In this document: positions 30,762 to 40,718 of the stretch, piece after piece
How the letters are laid out: every line of letters starts with the position of its first letter
How positions within the stretch are numbered: the first letter of the stretch is position 1
DNA from: Microbacterium croceum
GTDB taxonomy: Bacteria > Actinomycetota > Actinomycetes > Actinomycetales > Microbacteriaceae
Length of the DNA stretch: 64,000 nucleotides
NCBI RefSeq assembly: GCF_023091245.1
Contig: NZ_JAHWXN010000002.1
Coordinates: 1 to 64,000 of the forward strand
Direction of reading: 5' to 3'
Translations under genes and position numbers: made by a program
The notes under the pieces: generated by a model
Told to the model about the DNA's origin: nothing
Databases searched by the model: none
Seen by the model: the letters and a program-made list of their open reading frames with translations, nothing else

Positions 30762-31122
30762 CGTCGGAGGGCAGAGCCTTCTTGGCCGTCTCCACCAGCG
30801 TGGCGAAGGTCGCTGCGTCGTTGACCGCGAGGTCGGCGAGCATACGACGGTCGACCGTGACACCTGCGAGGCCGAGGCCCTGGATGAAGCGGTTGTACGT
30901 CATGCCGTTCTGGCGCGCCGCGGCGTTGATGCGCTGGATCCACAGACGACGGAAGTCGCCCTTGCGCTTGCGACGGTCACGGTACGAGTAGACCAGCGAG
31001 TGGATGACCTGCTCTTTGGCCTTGCGGTAGAGGCGCGAACGCTGACCGCGGTAACCCTTGGCGCGCTCGAGGATGACCCGGCGCTTCTTGTGGGCGTTTA
31101 CTGCCCGCTTGACTCTTGCCAT
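30736..31122 (-). CDS. rplT: Ribosomal protein L20
   Basis: A 128-residue 23S rRNA-binding protein needed early in 50S assembly. It shows the very basic N-terminal half ([28 protein letters not shown]) and [20 protein letters not shown]. Last gene of the infC-rpmI-rplT operon. Confidence 0.98.
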   Translation of the reverse strand: MARVKRAVNAHKKRRVILERAKGYRGQRSRLYRKAKEQVIHSLVYSYRDRRKRKGDFRRLWIQRINAAARQNGMTYNRFIQGLGLAGVTVDRRMLADLAVNDAATFATLVETAKKALPSDVNAPKSAA

Positions 31123-31154
31123 TTTCCTATGTTCCTATTCGTGCGTCGGGCGCG

Positions 31155-31349
31155 TCAGCGGCCGAGAAGCTTCTTGGCGACCTTGGTGTCAGCCTTCGAC
31201 AGCACCTGGTCCTGGTTCAGACGACGGGTGCGACGGCTCGACTTGTGCTCGAGGTTGTGGCGCATCCCGGCCTGCTGCTTCTTCAGCTTTCCGCTGCCGG
31301 TGATCTTGAAGCGCTTCTTAGCACCCGAATGGGTCTTCTGCTTCGGCAT
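31155..31349 (-). CDS. rpmI: Ribosomal protein L35
   Basis: A 64-residue basic ribosomal protein ([20 protein letters not shown]). The start at 31349 is chosen over an in-frame ATG six codons upstream because MPK is the universal beginning of L35 and GAAGGAAGAG is correctly placed ahead of it. Confidence 0.97.
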   Translation of the reverse strand: MPKQKTHSGAKKRFKITGSGKLKKQQAGMRHNLEHKSSRRTRRLNQDQVLSKADTKVAKKLLGR

Positions 31350-31422
31350 CTTCTCTTCCTTCGTCATGCGCCTTCTCAGGCGACGTTGTCAACCCGCGGT
31401 GCGGGAGTCTGGGGGGCGGGCG

Positions 31423-32049
<627 letters not shown>

Positions 32050-32305
32050 GCGGAACTCCTTAGACGATGTGTTTCGGCCACCGTGACGCTGTCTGCATCA
32101 CGGGCGAAATCGGAATCGTCCCCCACCCACCGGCATTCAGACGCCGGCTCTGCACCCTGCCTGCCGGTTCCCTCGTACGAGCGGAGCCGGTGGAGTGCAA
32201 GACCCGGTAGCCTTGAACGGCAAGCGCGGGTGGGAAGTGAATCCTCTTTCGGTCCAGAGCATGACGCTCGGGAGCCCGGCAAAGTCTAACAGAAAGCAAG
32301 GCGAA

Positions 32306-32701
32306 GTGACGACTCAGGGCCACGAGGCAGACCGCGAGCGGGAAGAGCGCTGGGCACGACAGGAGGAGGCGGCGGCATCCGCCACCCGTGACATCGCCGA
32401 CGTTCCGGCTGTCGAGGTGATCACCACCGCCGCCGTGCACCTCATGAGCGCGGCCGCCGTGAAGCTCGGCCTGGCCGACGAACCCGACGCCGCAGCGCAG
32501 CTCGATCTCGACGAGGCGCGCAAGCTCATCAACGCTCTCGCCGGTCTCATCACCGCCGGCGCCCCCGAGATCAGCGACATGCACGCGCGTTCGCTGCGCG
32601 ACGGTCTGCGCTCCCTGCAGCTCGCGTTCCGCGAGGCATCCGTCATCCCTGACCCGATCGGCAAGGGTCCTGGCGAGAAATGGACGGGGCCGGTCAACTA
32701 G
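32306..32701 (+). CDS. DUF1844 protein
   Basis: A 131-residue small soluble protein with the DUF1844 core IADVPAVEVITTAAVHLMSAAAVKLG, then LDEARKLINALAGLI. Function unknown; it is regularly encoded divergently from infC in actinobacteria. The GTG at 32306 is chosen for AAGG upstream and because homologs begin with a short charged segment. It is divergent from infC, and the 256-bp gap must hold both promoters. Confidence 0.85.
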   Translation: MTTQGHEADREREERWARQEEAAASATRDIADVPAVEVITTAAVHLMSAAAVKLGLADEPDAAAQLDLDEARKLINALAGLITAGAPEISDMHARSLRDGLRSLQLAFREASVIPDPIGKGPGEKWTGPVN

Positions 32702-32742
32702 GTGCGCGGGGCGCGCGGGCCGGCAGAAGACGCAGTCGGCGG

Positions 32743-33567
32743 CTAGGCGCTGCGTCGGAGCTTGACGGTGAGCGAATCGGCGAGCACGGCGATGCGGTCA
32801 TCGGAAGCCCAGCGCTGAGCCAGGCGTGACAGCACGGCGTCGAGCACCTCGCGCTCCAAGCCATCGACGAGCTCCAAGATCACGACGAGCTCCGGGCCGC
32901 GAAGACGGGCGTCGGGGTCACCCGCGGCGACGGCGACATCGATCACCGCGAGCTCATGCGCCACACTCTCCTGCAGCGCGGTGTACACCTCGGTGGAGAC
33001 GAAGCTCGGCTCCCAGGCGTGCCCCTGGGCGATCGCCCAGACAGCCGGACGCCGGAAGACGAACTCGGTGTCCGAGGTCGGGTCGAGCACGATGAGGTCG
33101 GTGTCCTCCGCAGACGCAGCCAGGGCGGCTCGAAGCGCCTCGACCGGGATCGGTCGCGCCGCGGGATCCCACCTCTGCATCGCCTCGACGGACGAGAACA
33201 CCGGCTGCACGCGACGCCCATCCGGCGCCGCGACCGTCACGATCGACAGCTCCTGCGTCTTGTCGACGGCGAGGCCGCTGGGCGCGATGCCCTCCTCACC
33301 CTTCTCCGCGATCAGCGGGATCAACACGCGTGCAGAGCGGAACGCGTCGACGACCTCCGCTTGACTGCCCTGCCCCGCGCGGAAGCGCACAAGCGCGTCG
33401 AGCAGTACGGGGTCGGCGGAACCGTCGTCCGCCGCATGCGGGTTCGACTCGAAGCTGCGGCCCTCCCATGGGACGCCCGCGGAGTCGCCACGGTTCGAGG
33501 CACCGCGACCGTGATCGGTGTGACCGCGCTCGCCGTGCCCGCAGGCGTCGTCAGTCCCCTGCGACAT
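32743..33567 (-). CDS. SseB family protein
   Basis: A 274-residue soluble protein with the SseB pattern: [32 protein letters not shown], then [20 protein letters not shown] and [22 protein letters not shown]. SseB-like domains are of unknown biochemical function. The ATG at 33567 overlaps the end of hisA by 17 bp and is preceded by GAGG inside hisA, so the two are coupled. A linked histidine-related role is possible but unsupported by motifs. Confidence 0.8.
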   Translation of the reverse strand: MSQGTDDACGHGERGHTDHGRGASNRGDSAGVPWEGRSFESNPHAADDGSADPVLLDALVRFRAGQGSQAEVVDAFRSARVLIPLIAEKGEEGIAPSGLAVDKTQELSIVTVAAPDGRRVQPVFSSVEAMQRWDPAARPIPVEALRAALAASAEDTDLIVLDPTSDTEFVFRRPAVWAIAQGHAWEPSFVSTEVYTALQESVAHELAVIDVAVAAGDPDARLRGPELVVILELVDGLEREVLDAVLSRLAQRWASDDRIAVLADSLTVKLRRSA

Positions 33568-34297
33568 CCAGCGCCTCGGCCAGCGTGAACGCACCGGCGT
33601 AGAGAGCCTTGCCGACGATGGCGCCCTCGATGCCGAGCGGCACCAGCTGGCGGAGCGCCGCGATGTCGTCGAGGTTCGAGATTCCCCCCGAGGCCACGAC
33701 CGGCTTCGGAGTGCGCGAGGCGACCTCGCGCAGCAGGTCGATGTTCGGTCCGCGCAAAGTGCCGTCCTTGGTGACGTCGGTGACGACGTAGCGGCTGCAG
33801 CCGGCGTCCTCCAGGCGGTCGAGGACCTCCCAGAGGTCGCCGCCTTCCTTGGTCCAGCCGCGCGCGGCGAGCGTCGTCCCTCGCACGTCGAGGCCCACGG
33901 CGATGGCCTCGCCGTAGCGTCCGATGACGTCAGCGGCCCACTCGGGGTTCTCGAGAGCCGCGGTGCCGAGGTTGATGCGGGTCGCGCCGCTCTCGAGAGC
34001 CGCTTCGAGCGTCGCATCGTCACGGATGCCGCCGGACAGTTCGATGTTGACGCCGCGATACTGCTTGATGACCTTGCGCAGGATGGGCGCGTTGCTGCCG
34101 CGACCGAACGCGGCGTCGAGGTCGACGAGGTGGATCCACTTGGCGCCCTGCGCAACCCACTCGCCTGCGGCATCCAACGGGTCGCCGTAGTTGGTCTCGG
34201 TGCCGGCCTCGCCCTGCGTGAGCCGAACGGCCTTTCCGCCCGCGACATCGACGGCCGGGAGAAGTGTGAGAGAGGGAGACTGCGCGAAGTCGTTCAT
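33551..34297 (-). CDS. priA: HisA/PriA phosphoribosyl isomerase
   Basis: A (beta-alpha)8-barrel isomerase, 248 residues, acting on ProFAR in histidine synthesis. Catalytic residues are visible: Asp in [10 protein letters not shown], Arg in KAVRLTQG, and the second Asp in [18 protein letters not shown]. The TKEGGDLW segment with its Trp is typical of actinobacterial PriA, which also does the TrpF reaction; bifunctionality is inferred from lineage. It is separated from hisH by the opposite-strand ParA-like gene. Confidence 0.94.
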   Translation of the reverse strand: MNDFAQSPSLTLLPAVDVAGGKAVRLTQGEAGTETNYGDPLDAAGEWVAQGAKWIHLVDLDAAFGRGSNAPILRKVIKQYRGVNIELSGGIRDDATLEAALESGATRINLGTAALENPEWAADVIGRYGEAIAVGLDVRGTTLAARGWTKEGGDLWEVLDRLEDAGCSRYVVTDVTKDGTLRGPNIDLLREVASRTPKPVVASGGISNLDDIAALRQLVPLGIEGAIVGKALYAGAFTLAEALDVAGD

Positions 34298-34434
34298 GGG
34301 TTCCTAAGGTGAGGATTCAGATCAGCGGTCCGAGCACACCCGTCACGGACGCACGAGAACCGAGGGTACCGTGACCCCGGTCACCCTCCAAATGCGCGAG
34401 AGATGCGAAGGAAACGCACGGGATAGGCTGAGGC

Positions 34435-35826
34435 ATGATGTCCGGACCGCACGAAGAAGCCACGCCGGGTTCCAGCGCGCGTCGACGCGGCGAACAGCCC
34501 CCGCTCGTCGAGTCGGTTCCGCTCTTCTCGACCGACGCCCCCGCTGCGCCTCCCCGGCCTGCCAGGACGCCGAGCTCGCCTGCGCAACCGCCCTACCGCC
34601 GAACCCGTGCAGAGGCCCGTGAAGACCGCGATCAGCAGATCACCGCGCCCCCGCGCCCGGTGCCGCCGACACCCGCAGCGCCGCCGGCCCCGCCCGCACC
34701 GACGCCTCCGGTCGCGACCCCCGAGACCGCGCCCACCGACACCGTCCCCCGCCTCCCGGTGACGCCGCGAACCACGGCCGCACCGACCCAGGCCCCACCT
34801 GCACCCCGGATGCCCGCCCCCGCGGCGCCGGGCGTTCAGACGCCCGCGTCACCACCGCCCTCCGCGTCAGCGATCATCACTCCGGATTCGCGTCGGGAGC
34901 AGCGAGTGCGCGAGCGGGACTCCTTCCTGCAGACCGAACGCCCCGAGGAACCGGCCCGTGAGGGCGCCCGCGGCGCGCTCAACCGGTTCGGCCTGCGCAT
35001 GCGCCCCTCGGCCGACGAGCAGTCGGCCAGAGACGACGAACTCGCAGTGAGCCAGCACTGGCCAGGTCCACGCACGATCGCCGTCGTGAACGGCAAGGGC
35101 GGCGCGGGCAAGACTCCGACGACCATCCTGCTCTCCGCCGTGTTCGCCCGCTACGGCGGTGCAGGAGTGCTCGCGTGGGACAACAACCAGACGCGCGGCA
35201 CCCTGGGCTGGCGCACCGACACCGGAGCCCACGATCGCACCCTGCTCGAGCTGTTGCCGGAGTCGCAGCGACTGCTGGGCACCGGCGCCCAGTCCGCTGA
35301 CCTCGCACATTTCATGCATCACCAGCCCCGCGAGAAGTACGATGTGCTGCGCTCGAAGCCGATCAGGCTCGCGCATGAGAACCGCGTGAGCCCGACCGAT
35401 GTCGATGCGATCCACGCCGTCGCGGCGAAGTTCTACCGACTGATCGTGATCGACTCCGGTAACGACGAGTCGGACCCGATGTGGTTGCGCATGATCGACC
35501 ACGCAGATCAGCTCGTGATCGCGACCACGACGCGTGCGGACCACGCTGAAGCGGGCGCCCTGCTCATCGAGGCACTCGAGGAGCGAGACGAGAGGTCCGC
35601 CCGCCTGGCGCGTCAGTCCGTGGCCGTCGTCTCGCAGGCGGATCCGAAGGCCACGGCCGCCGAGGTCGAACACGTCACGAACGGGTATCGCTCGCTGTCA
35701 CGAGAGGTCGTCAGCATCCCGTTCGATCATGAGATGGTCGACGGCCCGCTCCGTTACGGTGCTCTCCACAAGCGCACCCAGCGGGCGTGGCTGTCTGCCG
35801 CAGCCGCCGTCGCCCGCGGTTTCTGA
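34435..35826 (+). CDS. ParA/MinD-like ATPase with Pro-rich N-terminus
   Basis: A 463-residue protein. Residues ~25-165 are a low-complexity Pro/Ala/Thr region; residues ~212-463 form a deviant-Walker ATPase domain. The P-loop is VNGKGGAGKTPTT (usual form KGGxGKTT), so the signature lysine and Mg-binding Thr remain but a Pro follows. LAWDNNQTRGTLGWRT corresponds to the Walker A' region and LIVIDSGNDESDPMW to Walker B. No parB neighbour is present, so this is unlikely to be the chromosomal ParA. TAGGCT lies five bases before ATG. It interrupts the his cluster on the opposite strand. A GTGACC/GGTCAC dyad lies at 34371-34384. Confidence 0.8.
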   Translation: MMSGPHEEATPGSSARRRGEQPPLVESVPLFSTDAPAAPPRPARTPSSPAQPPYRRTRAEAREDRDQQITAPPRPVPPTPAAPPAPPAPTPPVATPETAPTDTVPRLPVTPRTTAAPTQAPPAPRMPAPAAPGVQTPASPPPSASAIITPDSRREQRVRERDSFLQTERPEEPAREGARGALNRFGLRMRPSADEQSARDDELAVSQHWPGPRTIAVVNGKGGAGKTPTTILLSAVFARYGGAGVLAWDNNQTRGTLGWRTDTGAHDRTLLELLPESQRLLGTGAQSADLAHFMHHQPREKYDVLRSKPIRLAHENRVSPTDVDAIHAVAAKFYRLIVIDSGNDESDPMWLRMIDHADQLVIATTTRADHAEAGALLIEALEERDERSARLARQSVAVVSQADPKATAAEVEHVTNGYRSLSREVVSIPFDHEMVDGPLRYGALHKRTQRAWLSAAAAVARGF

Positions 35827-35837
35827 GCGGACGGACT

Positions 35838-35888
35838 TTCTTCGGGATCAGCCGTTCTCCGGGATCAGCCGTTCTCCGGGATCAGCGG
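35838..35888. repeat. Three 17-bp tandem units at the hisH stop codon
   Basis: Units start at 35838, 35855 and 35872 with the form TTCTCCGGGATCAGCCG; on the minus strand this reads TGATCCCGGAGAACGGC. The TGA of the first minus-strand unit is the hisH stop. Divergence is one base per copy. The unit resembles the DUF559 downstream repeat (TGACAGATCCCGGAACGGA). Confidence 0.9.
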
Positions 35889-36520
35889 AGGCTTCCGATC
35901 CAATTGCGCAGGAGCTGGATGCCGGCCTCTCCCGACTTCTCCGGGTGGAACTGCGTGGCCGACAGCGGCCCGTTCTCCACGGCGGCGAGGAAAGGATCGC
36001 CATACGTGGTCCACGTCAGCACCGGCTGCGGGAACGGCGGGATGACGTCGAGCTCCCAGGACTGTGCGCCGTAGGAGTGCACGAAGTAGAAGCGCTCCTC
36101 CTCGATGCCCTGGAAGAGCACGCTGTTCTCACCGGGGCTGACCGTGTTCCAGCCCATGTGCGGGAGGACGGGGGCATTGAGCTCCGTGACAGCGCCCGGC
36201 CATTCACCGAGCCCTTCGGAGTCGACACCGCGCTCGACGCCACGCTCGAAGAGCACCTGCATGCCGACGCAGATCCCGAGCACGGGGCGACCGCCGGCGA
36301 GTCGACGGTCGATGATCTCGTCTCCTCCATGCGCGTGCAGGGCATCACGCACCGCGGCGAACGCGCCCACTCCGGGTACGACCAGGCCGTCGGCTTCCAG
36401 CGCCTCCGCGCGGTTGCGCGTGAGTACCGCGTCAGCGCCCGCCGCGGCCAGCGCCTTGACGGCGGAATGCACGTTCCCCGACTCGTAGTCGAAGACCGCG
36501 ACCTTCGGGGTGCGAGTCAC
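35882..36520 (-). CDS. hisH: Imidazole glycerol phosphate synthase glutaminase subunit
   Basis: Supplies ammonia to HisF; 212 residues of class I glutamine amidotransferase. The nucleophile is the Cys in [12 protein letters not shown], with the His and Glu of the triad in TQFHPEKSG. It starts with GTG overlapping the hisB stop (GTGA). HisF is not in the window. Confidence 0.96.
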   Translation of the reverse strand: MTRTPKVAVFDYESGNVHSAVKALAAAGADAVLTRNRAEALEADGLVVPGVGAFAAVRDALHAHGGDEIIDRRLAGGRPVLGICVGMQVLFERGVERGVDSEGLGEWPGAVTELNAPVLPHMGWNTVSPGENSVLFQGIEEERFYFVHSYGAQSWELDVIPPFPQPVLTWTTYGDPFLAAVENGPLSATQFHPEKSGEAGIQLLRNWIGSLR

Positions 36521-37134
36521 AGTGCGCCCTTGGTCGAGGGGATGCCGTCGACGAGCGGGTCGAGCGCCTTGGCCTGACGGAAGGCCCGTGCGAACGCCTT
36601 GTACTCCGCCTCGGCGATGTGGTGCGGGTCACGTCCGCCGAGCACGCGGACGTGCACGGTGAGGCCGGCGTTGAACGCGATGGCCTCGAAGGAGTGGCGC
36701 ACCAGAGAGCCGGTGAAGTGACCGCCGATGAGGTGGTGCTCGAAACCGACGGGCTCTCCCTCATGCACGAGGTAGGGCCGCCCGGAGATGTCGACGACCG
36801 CCTGGGCGAGCGCCTCATCCAGCGGAACGAGGGCATCGCCGTAGCGGGAGATGCCGGACTTGTCGCCCAGCGCCTCGAGGATCGCCTGGCCGAGCACGAT
36901 CGAGACATCCTCGACGGTGTGGTGCGCGTCGATGTGGGTGTCGCCGGACGCGCGCACCGTGAGATCGGTCAGCGAGTGCTTCGCGAAGGCGGTGAGCATG
37001 TGGTCGAAGAACGGAACCGAGGTGTCGATGCGGCTCGCACCGGTGCCATCCAGGTTCAGTTCGAGTTCGACGGTGGACTCCGACGTGCCGCGCACGCGGT
37101 TCGCGGTGCGCGGGGTCAGGGCAAGGCTGCTCAT
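36517..37134 (-). CDS. hisB: Imidazoleglycerol-phosphate dehydratase
   Basis: Dehydrates IGP in histidine synthesis; 205 residues, monofunctional. Metal-binding His/Glu blocks are present: [47 protein letters not shown] and [24 protein letters not shown] overlap with hisC. Confidence 0.97.
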   Translation of the reverse strand: MSSLALTPRTANRVRGTSESTVELELNLDGTGASRIDTSVPFFDHMLTAFAKHSLTDLTVRASGDTHIDAHHTVEDVSIVLGQAILEALGDKSGISRYGDALVPLDEALAQAVVDISGRPYLVHEGEPVGFEHHLIGGHFTGSLVRHSFEAIAFNAGLTVHVRVLGGRDPHHIAEAEYKAFARAFRQAKALDPLVDGIPSTKGAL

Positions 37135-38216
37135 GATGCCGAGTCTATCGAGGCCAGCGCGTCGAGGAACGCCGTGGTCTCAGCCTCGGTACCCGCGGTG
37201 ACACGCAGGTGCCCGGGGATGCCGACGTCGCGGATCAGCACGCCCTGGTCATAGAGCTTCTGCCACGTGGCCTTCGGATCGGCCACCCCGCCGAACAGCA
37301 CGAAGTTGCTCCATGATTCGTGCGGCGTGTAGCCGAGCGCCTCGAGGGTGGCGGTGATCCGGTCGCGCTGCTCGACGATCTCGTCGACCATGCCGAGCAT
37401 GACGTCGGCGTTGCGCAGCGCGGCGACGGCCGCAGCCTGCGTCAGTGCACTCAGGTGATACGGCAGCCGGACCAGGCGCAGAGCATCGATGAAGGCGGGA
37501 TCAGCCGCGAGGTACCCGACCCGCGCGCCCGCGAAGGCGAACGCCTTGCTCATGGTGCGCGAGACGGCCAGACGCGGCCTGCCGTCCAGCAGTGAGAGCG
37601 CGGACGGGGCCTCACGCGGGGCGAACTCCTGGTAGGCCTCGTCGACCACGACGATGCCGCGGGCGGCCTCGTACACGGCCTCGACCACGTCGAGGCCCAG
37701 CGGTGTGCCGGTCGGGTTGTTCGGCGAGCAGAGCAGCACCACATCGGGATCCACGTCCCGCACCTGGGCGGCCGCTTCCTCTGGGGTGATCGTGTAATCG
37801 GGCTGTCGCGTGCCGGCAACCCAGCGGGCGCCGGTCCCCTGCGCGATCAGCGGATACATCGAGTAGGTCGGAGCGAACCCGAAGGCGGTGCGCCCCGGTC
37901 CGCCGAAGGCCTGCAGAATGTGTTGCAGCACCTCGTTGGAGCCGTTGCCCGCCCAGATCCCCTCCGCCTCGAGACCGTGGCCCAGATAGGTCGCGAACGC
38001 CTCGCGCAGCGTCGTGAACTCGCGGTCGGGGTAGCGATTCACATCACGGATTGCGACGGCGATCTCATCGAGGATGTCGCTGGCCACCTCATCCGGAATC
38101 GGATGCGTGTTCTCGTTCACGTTGAGGGCGATCGGCAGCGGCGCCTGCGGGGCACCGTAAGGAGTCAGCCCGCGCAGGTCGTCGCGGAGCGGCAGGTCAT
38201 CGAGTGAAGCGGTCAC
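37131..38216 (-). CDS. hisC: Histidinol-phosphate aminotransferase
   Basis: A PLP fold type I aminotransferase of 361 residues. It shows [45 protein letters not shown] and the Schiff-base Lys in [18 protein letters not shown]. The GTG at 38216 is preferred to an ATG three codons upstream because TAGCAT, a plausible -10, overlaps that ATG and lies seven bases before the GTG. First gene of hisC-hisB-hisH. Confidence 0.92.
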   Translation of the reverse strand: MTASLDDLPLRDDLRGLTPYGAPQAPLPIALNVNENTHPIPDEVASDILDEIAVAIRDVNRYPDREFTTLREAFATYLGHGLEAEGIWAGNGSNEVLQHILQAFGGPGRTAFGFAPTYSMYPLIAQGTGARWVAGTRQPDYTITPEEAAAQVRDVDPDVVLLCSPNNPTGTPLGLDVVEAVYEAARGIVVVDEAYQEFAPREAPSALSLLDGRPRLAVSRTMSKAFAFAGARVGYLAADPAFIDALRLVRLPYHLSALTQAAAVAALRNADVMLGMVDEIVEQRDRITATLEALGYTPHESWSNFVLFGGVADPKATWQKLYDQGVLIRDVGIPGHLRVTAGTEAETTAFLDALASIDSAS

Positions 38217-38287
38217 CCTTCCCATGCTAGAACGCTCAGCGGGACGCGGTGAGCGTTATGGCAGAGGAACGGTGACGCGGATCACGT

Positions 38288-38650
38288 TCAGTTCGTGTAC
38301 TGCGTCGGGATCGACAGGGTCTGACCGATCTGCAGCTCGCCGGTCTGGAGGACGTTCAGGCGGGTGATCTCTCCGATGACCTCGCGGGGGTCGGCGGTCG
38401 GCGCGATCTTGCTCGCGATGGACCACAGCGTGTCTCCGGGGAGGACGGTGACCGTCTCGAAGCTGACCGTTCCGGTGCTCTCATTCGAGGCGAGCGCGCT
38501 GCCGCCGCTGATCGCGGCGAACGCGATCCCTGCGGCGAGCGGCAGCGCCGCGAGAACGAGCATCACGCGGCGACCGCGCACCGTCAGCCGAAGACGCGTC
38601 GCCGGACGGGCCGGGATGACTGCTGCGGTGCCGAAGGTGATGGTGCTCAT
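38288..38650 (-). CDS. LysM-domain membrane protein, LexA-linked
   Basis: A 120-residue protein with a basic N-terminus, one membrane segment (~28-52; MLVLAALPLAAGIAFAAISG) and a C-terminal LysM peptidoglycan-binding domain (VTVLPGDTLWSIASKIAPTADPREVIGEITRLN). It is divergent from lexA. This layout matches SOS-induced division inhibitors such as Bacillus YneA, Corynebacterium DivS and Mycobacterium Rv2719c, so an SOS checkpoint role is likely but inferred. GAGGAG precedes ATG. Confidence 0.8.
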   Translation of the reverse strand: MSTITFGTAAVIPARPATRLRLTVRGRRVMLVLAALPLAAGIAFAAISGGSALASNESTGTVSFETVTVLPGDTLWSIASKIAPTADPREVIGEITRLNVLQTGELQIGQTLSIPTQYTN

Positions 38651-38960
38651 GGTGTGCTCCTCTGCGTCGCCCCGTTGCCGGGGGAATCAGCCGCCTGCCG
38701 CTCGGGCCGGTGGAAGTTGGCGTAGCGTTCGCATCCTGCACTCGGCCGGGAGAGCTGAATGCGAAGCTACGTTCCGAAGATATCTTCGATTTCGAACATC
38801 TGTCAAGCTTTCTTCGAAACCGCACCCGCCAATCCGCCGACACGCTCGAACAGATCTTCCAGCTCCGCATGATTCTCGGATACGGTTTCGATAGGAACAC
38901 CCCACCACGGGCCTCCGACATTCGAAGAGCGGCGTCGGAGACGCGCACCGAAGGAGCATC
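38651..38960. promoter_or_regulatory. lexA / LysM divergent regulatory region with SOS-box candidates
   Basis: CCGAAGATATCTTCGA (38774-38789) is a 16-bp dyad of the TCGAA-N6-TTCGA type. TCGAACATCTGTCAAG (38792-38807) matches the first twelve positions of the actinobacterial SOS consensus TCGAACANNTGTTCGA. A weaker TCGAACAGATCTTCCA lies at 38846-38861. The sites sit mid-way between the divergent genes. Binding is inferred. Confidence 0.6.
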
Positions 38961-39647
38961 ATGAGCGAGAACTCAGCCCTCGAGCCAGAGGCACCGCGCA
39001 CGCGCCGTCGGAAGAGCCTGAGTCCCAAGCAGATGGCGATCCTCGAGGTCATCCAGGCCTCGATCGCTCAGCAGGGGTACCCGCCGAGCATGCGCGAGAT
39101 CGGCGACGCGGTGGGACTCAAGTCGCTCTCGAGCGTTACTCATCAGCTCGGGCAGCTCGAGCTGAGCGGCTACCTGCGACGCGACCCCGGCAAGACCAGG
39201 GCGATGGAGGTGCTGATCGACCTTCCCGGCTCCAGCACCGAGAACCCGGCCGATGTGGCGACGCCCGTCGGGGACGCCGCACTCGTGCCACTCGTGGGTC
39301 GCATCGCGGCCGGGGTGCCGATCACCGCGGAGCAGCAGGTCGAGGAGATCTTCCCTCTCCCCCGGCAGCTCGTTGGCAAAGGCGACCTGTTCATGCTCAA
39401 GGTCTCCGGTGAGTCGATGATCGACGCAGCGATCTGCGACGGCGATTGGGTGGTCGTCCGCTCGCAGAACAGTGCGGAGAACGGCGAGATCGTCGCGGCG
39501 ATGCTCGACGACGAGGCGACCGTCAAGACCTTCCGTCGACGAGACGGCCACACCTGGCTGCTGCCGCGCAATTCCGCGTTCGAGCCGATCCCGGGCGACG
39601 AGGCCACGGTGCTCGGCAAGGTCGTCGCCGTGCTCCGCGCCGTCTGA
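38961..39647 (+). CDS. lexA: SOS repressor LexA
   Basis: Self-cleaving repressor, 228 residues. An N-terminal winged helix ([33 protein letters not shown]) binds DNA. The cleavage site is Ala 117-Gly 118 (RIAAGVP), and the catalytic pair is Ser 152 (SGESM) and Lys 189 (ATVKTF). GAAGGAG precedes ATG. Probably autoregulated and controlling the divergent LysM gene. Confidence 0.98.
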   Translation: MSENSALEPEAPRTRRRKSLSPKQMAILEVIQASIAQQGYPPSMREIGDAVGLKSLSSVTHQLGQLELSGYLRRDPGKTRAMEVLIDLPGSSTENPADVATPVGDAALVPLVGRIAAGVPITAEQQVEEIFPLPRQLVGKGDLFMLKVSGESMIDAAICDGDWVVVRSQNSAENGEIVAAMLDDEATVKTFRRRDGHTWLLPRNSAFEPIPGDEATVLGKVVAVLRAV

Positions 39648-39717
39648 CCCTCGACGGCGCACTCCCTCGACCGAGGTTCGCCGGTGACGCTCCGTCACCC
39701 TCGTACAGTGGGAGGCC

Positions 39718-40680
39718 ATGGCTGAGACGACGCGCACCCCCTGGCTGGAGCGGCATCAGGTCGCGCTGTACCTCGCGGCCATCCTGATCGGTGTCGGTCT
39801 CGGCCTCGCCGTTCCCGGCAGCGACTCCCTGGAGTTCGCGATCGAGCCGGTGCTCGGCCTGCTGCTGTTCACCACCTTCCTCTCGGTTCCCTTCCGGCGG
39901 CTCGGCGAGTCCCTGCGCGACGTCAGGTTCCTCGGCGCGCTCGGCGTGCTCAACTTCGCGCTGGTCCCGCTCGTCGCGTTCGCCCTGTCGCGCCTCGTGG
40001 CCGACGATGATGCCCTCCTGGTCGGCGCGCTCCTCGTGCTGCTCACGCCGTGCGTCGACTATGTCATCGTCTTCACGGGTCAGGCCGGCGGGTCCGCGTC
40101 GAAGCTGCTCGCGGCCGCTCCGCTGCTCATGCTGGCTCAGATGGTCCTGCTGCCGCTGTATCTGCTGCTCTTCCTCGGCTCGGATGCCCCGCTGATCGAC
40201 GCGGGTCCGTTCATCCGAGCGTTCGTGCTCCTGATCCTCCTCCCCCTGGGCGCGGCCGCCGTGGTGCAGGCGCTGGCCCGCCGGTTCCCGCTCATTCGGG
40301 CGCTCGAGAGCGGGCTGCTCGCCGCGATGGTGCCGCTGATGATCGCGACGTTGACGGTCGTGGTCGCGTCACAGGTACGCGGAGTGGGTGCGCAGTTCGG
40401 CGCGCTCGCCCGAGTGGTGCCCCTCTACATCGCCTTCGCGGTGATCCTGGTCGGGCTCGGCATCCTCGTGGCGCGCGCGGCCCGTCTGGATCCGGCGACA
40501 TCACGCGCGCTGACCTTCAGCGGAGTGACGCGCAACTCGCTCGTGGTGCTCCCCCTCGCCCTCGCACTTCCGGTTTCCCTCGCGCTCGCACCGCTCGTGG
40601 TGGTCACCCAGACTCTGGTGGAGCTCGTCGTGATGGTCGCGTTGGTCCGCATCCTGCCCCGGCTGCTCCCCCCGCACTGA
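39718..40680 (+). CDS. ACR3/bile-acid-symporter-like transporter
   Basis: A 320-residue membrane protein with about ten helices. The block LLTPCVDYVIVFTGQAGGSA carries the conserved Cys seen in ACR3-type arsenite exporters, and the fold is that of the bile acid:sodium symporter superfamily. No arsR, arsC or other arsenic gene is nearby, so arsenite export is uncertain. TACAGT at 39704-39709 and GGGAGG lie immediately ahead of ATG. Confidence 0.75.
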   Translation: MAETTRTPWLERHQVALYLAAILIGVGLGLAVPGSDSLEFAIEPVLGLLLFTTFLSVPFRRLGESLRDVRFLGALGVLNFALVPLVAFALSRLVADDDALLVGALLVLLTPCVDYVIVFTGQAGGSASKLLAAAPLLMLAQMVLLPLYLLLFLGSDAPLIDAGPFIRAFVLLILLPLGAAAVVQALARRFPLIRALESGLLAAMVPLMIATLTVVVASQVRGVGAQFGALARVVPLYIAFAVILVGLGILVARAARLDPATSRALTFSGVTRNSLVVLPLALALPVSLALAPLVVVTQTLVELVVMVALVRILPRLLPPH

Positions 40681-40718
40681 CCACCGTCGCCGTCTCCCCA
40701 GACGAATAGGCTCGACGT

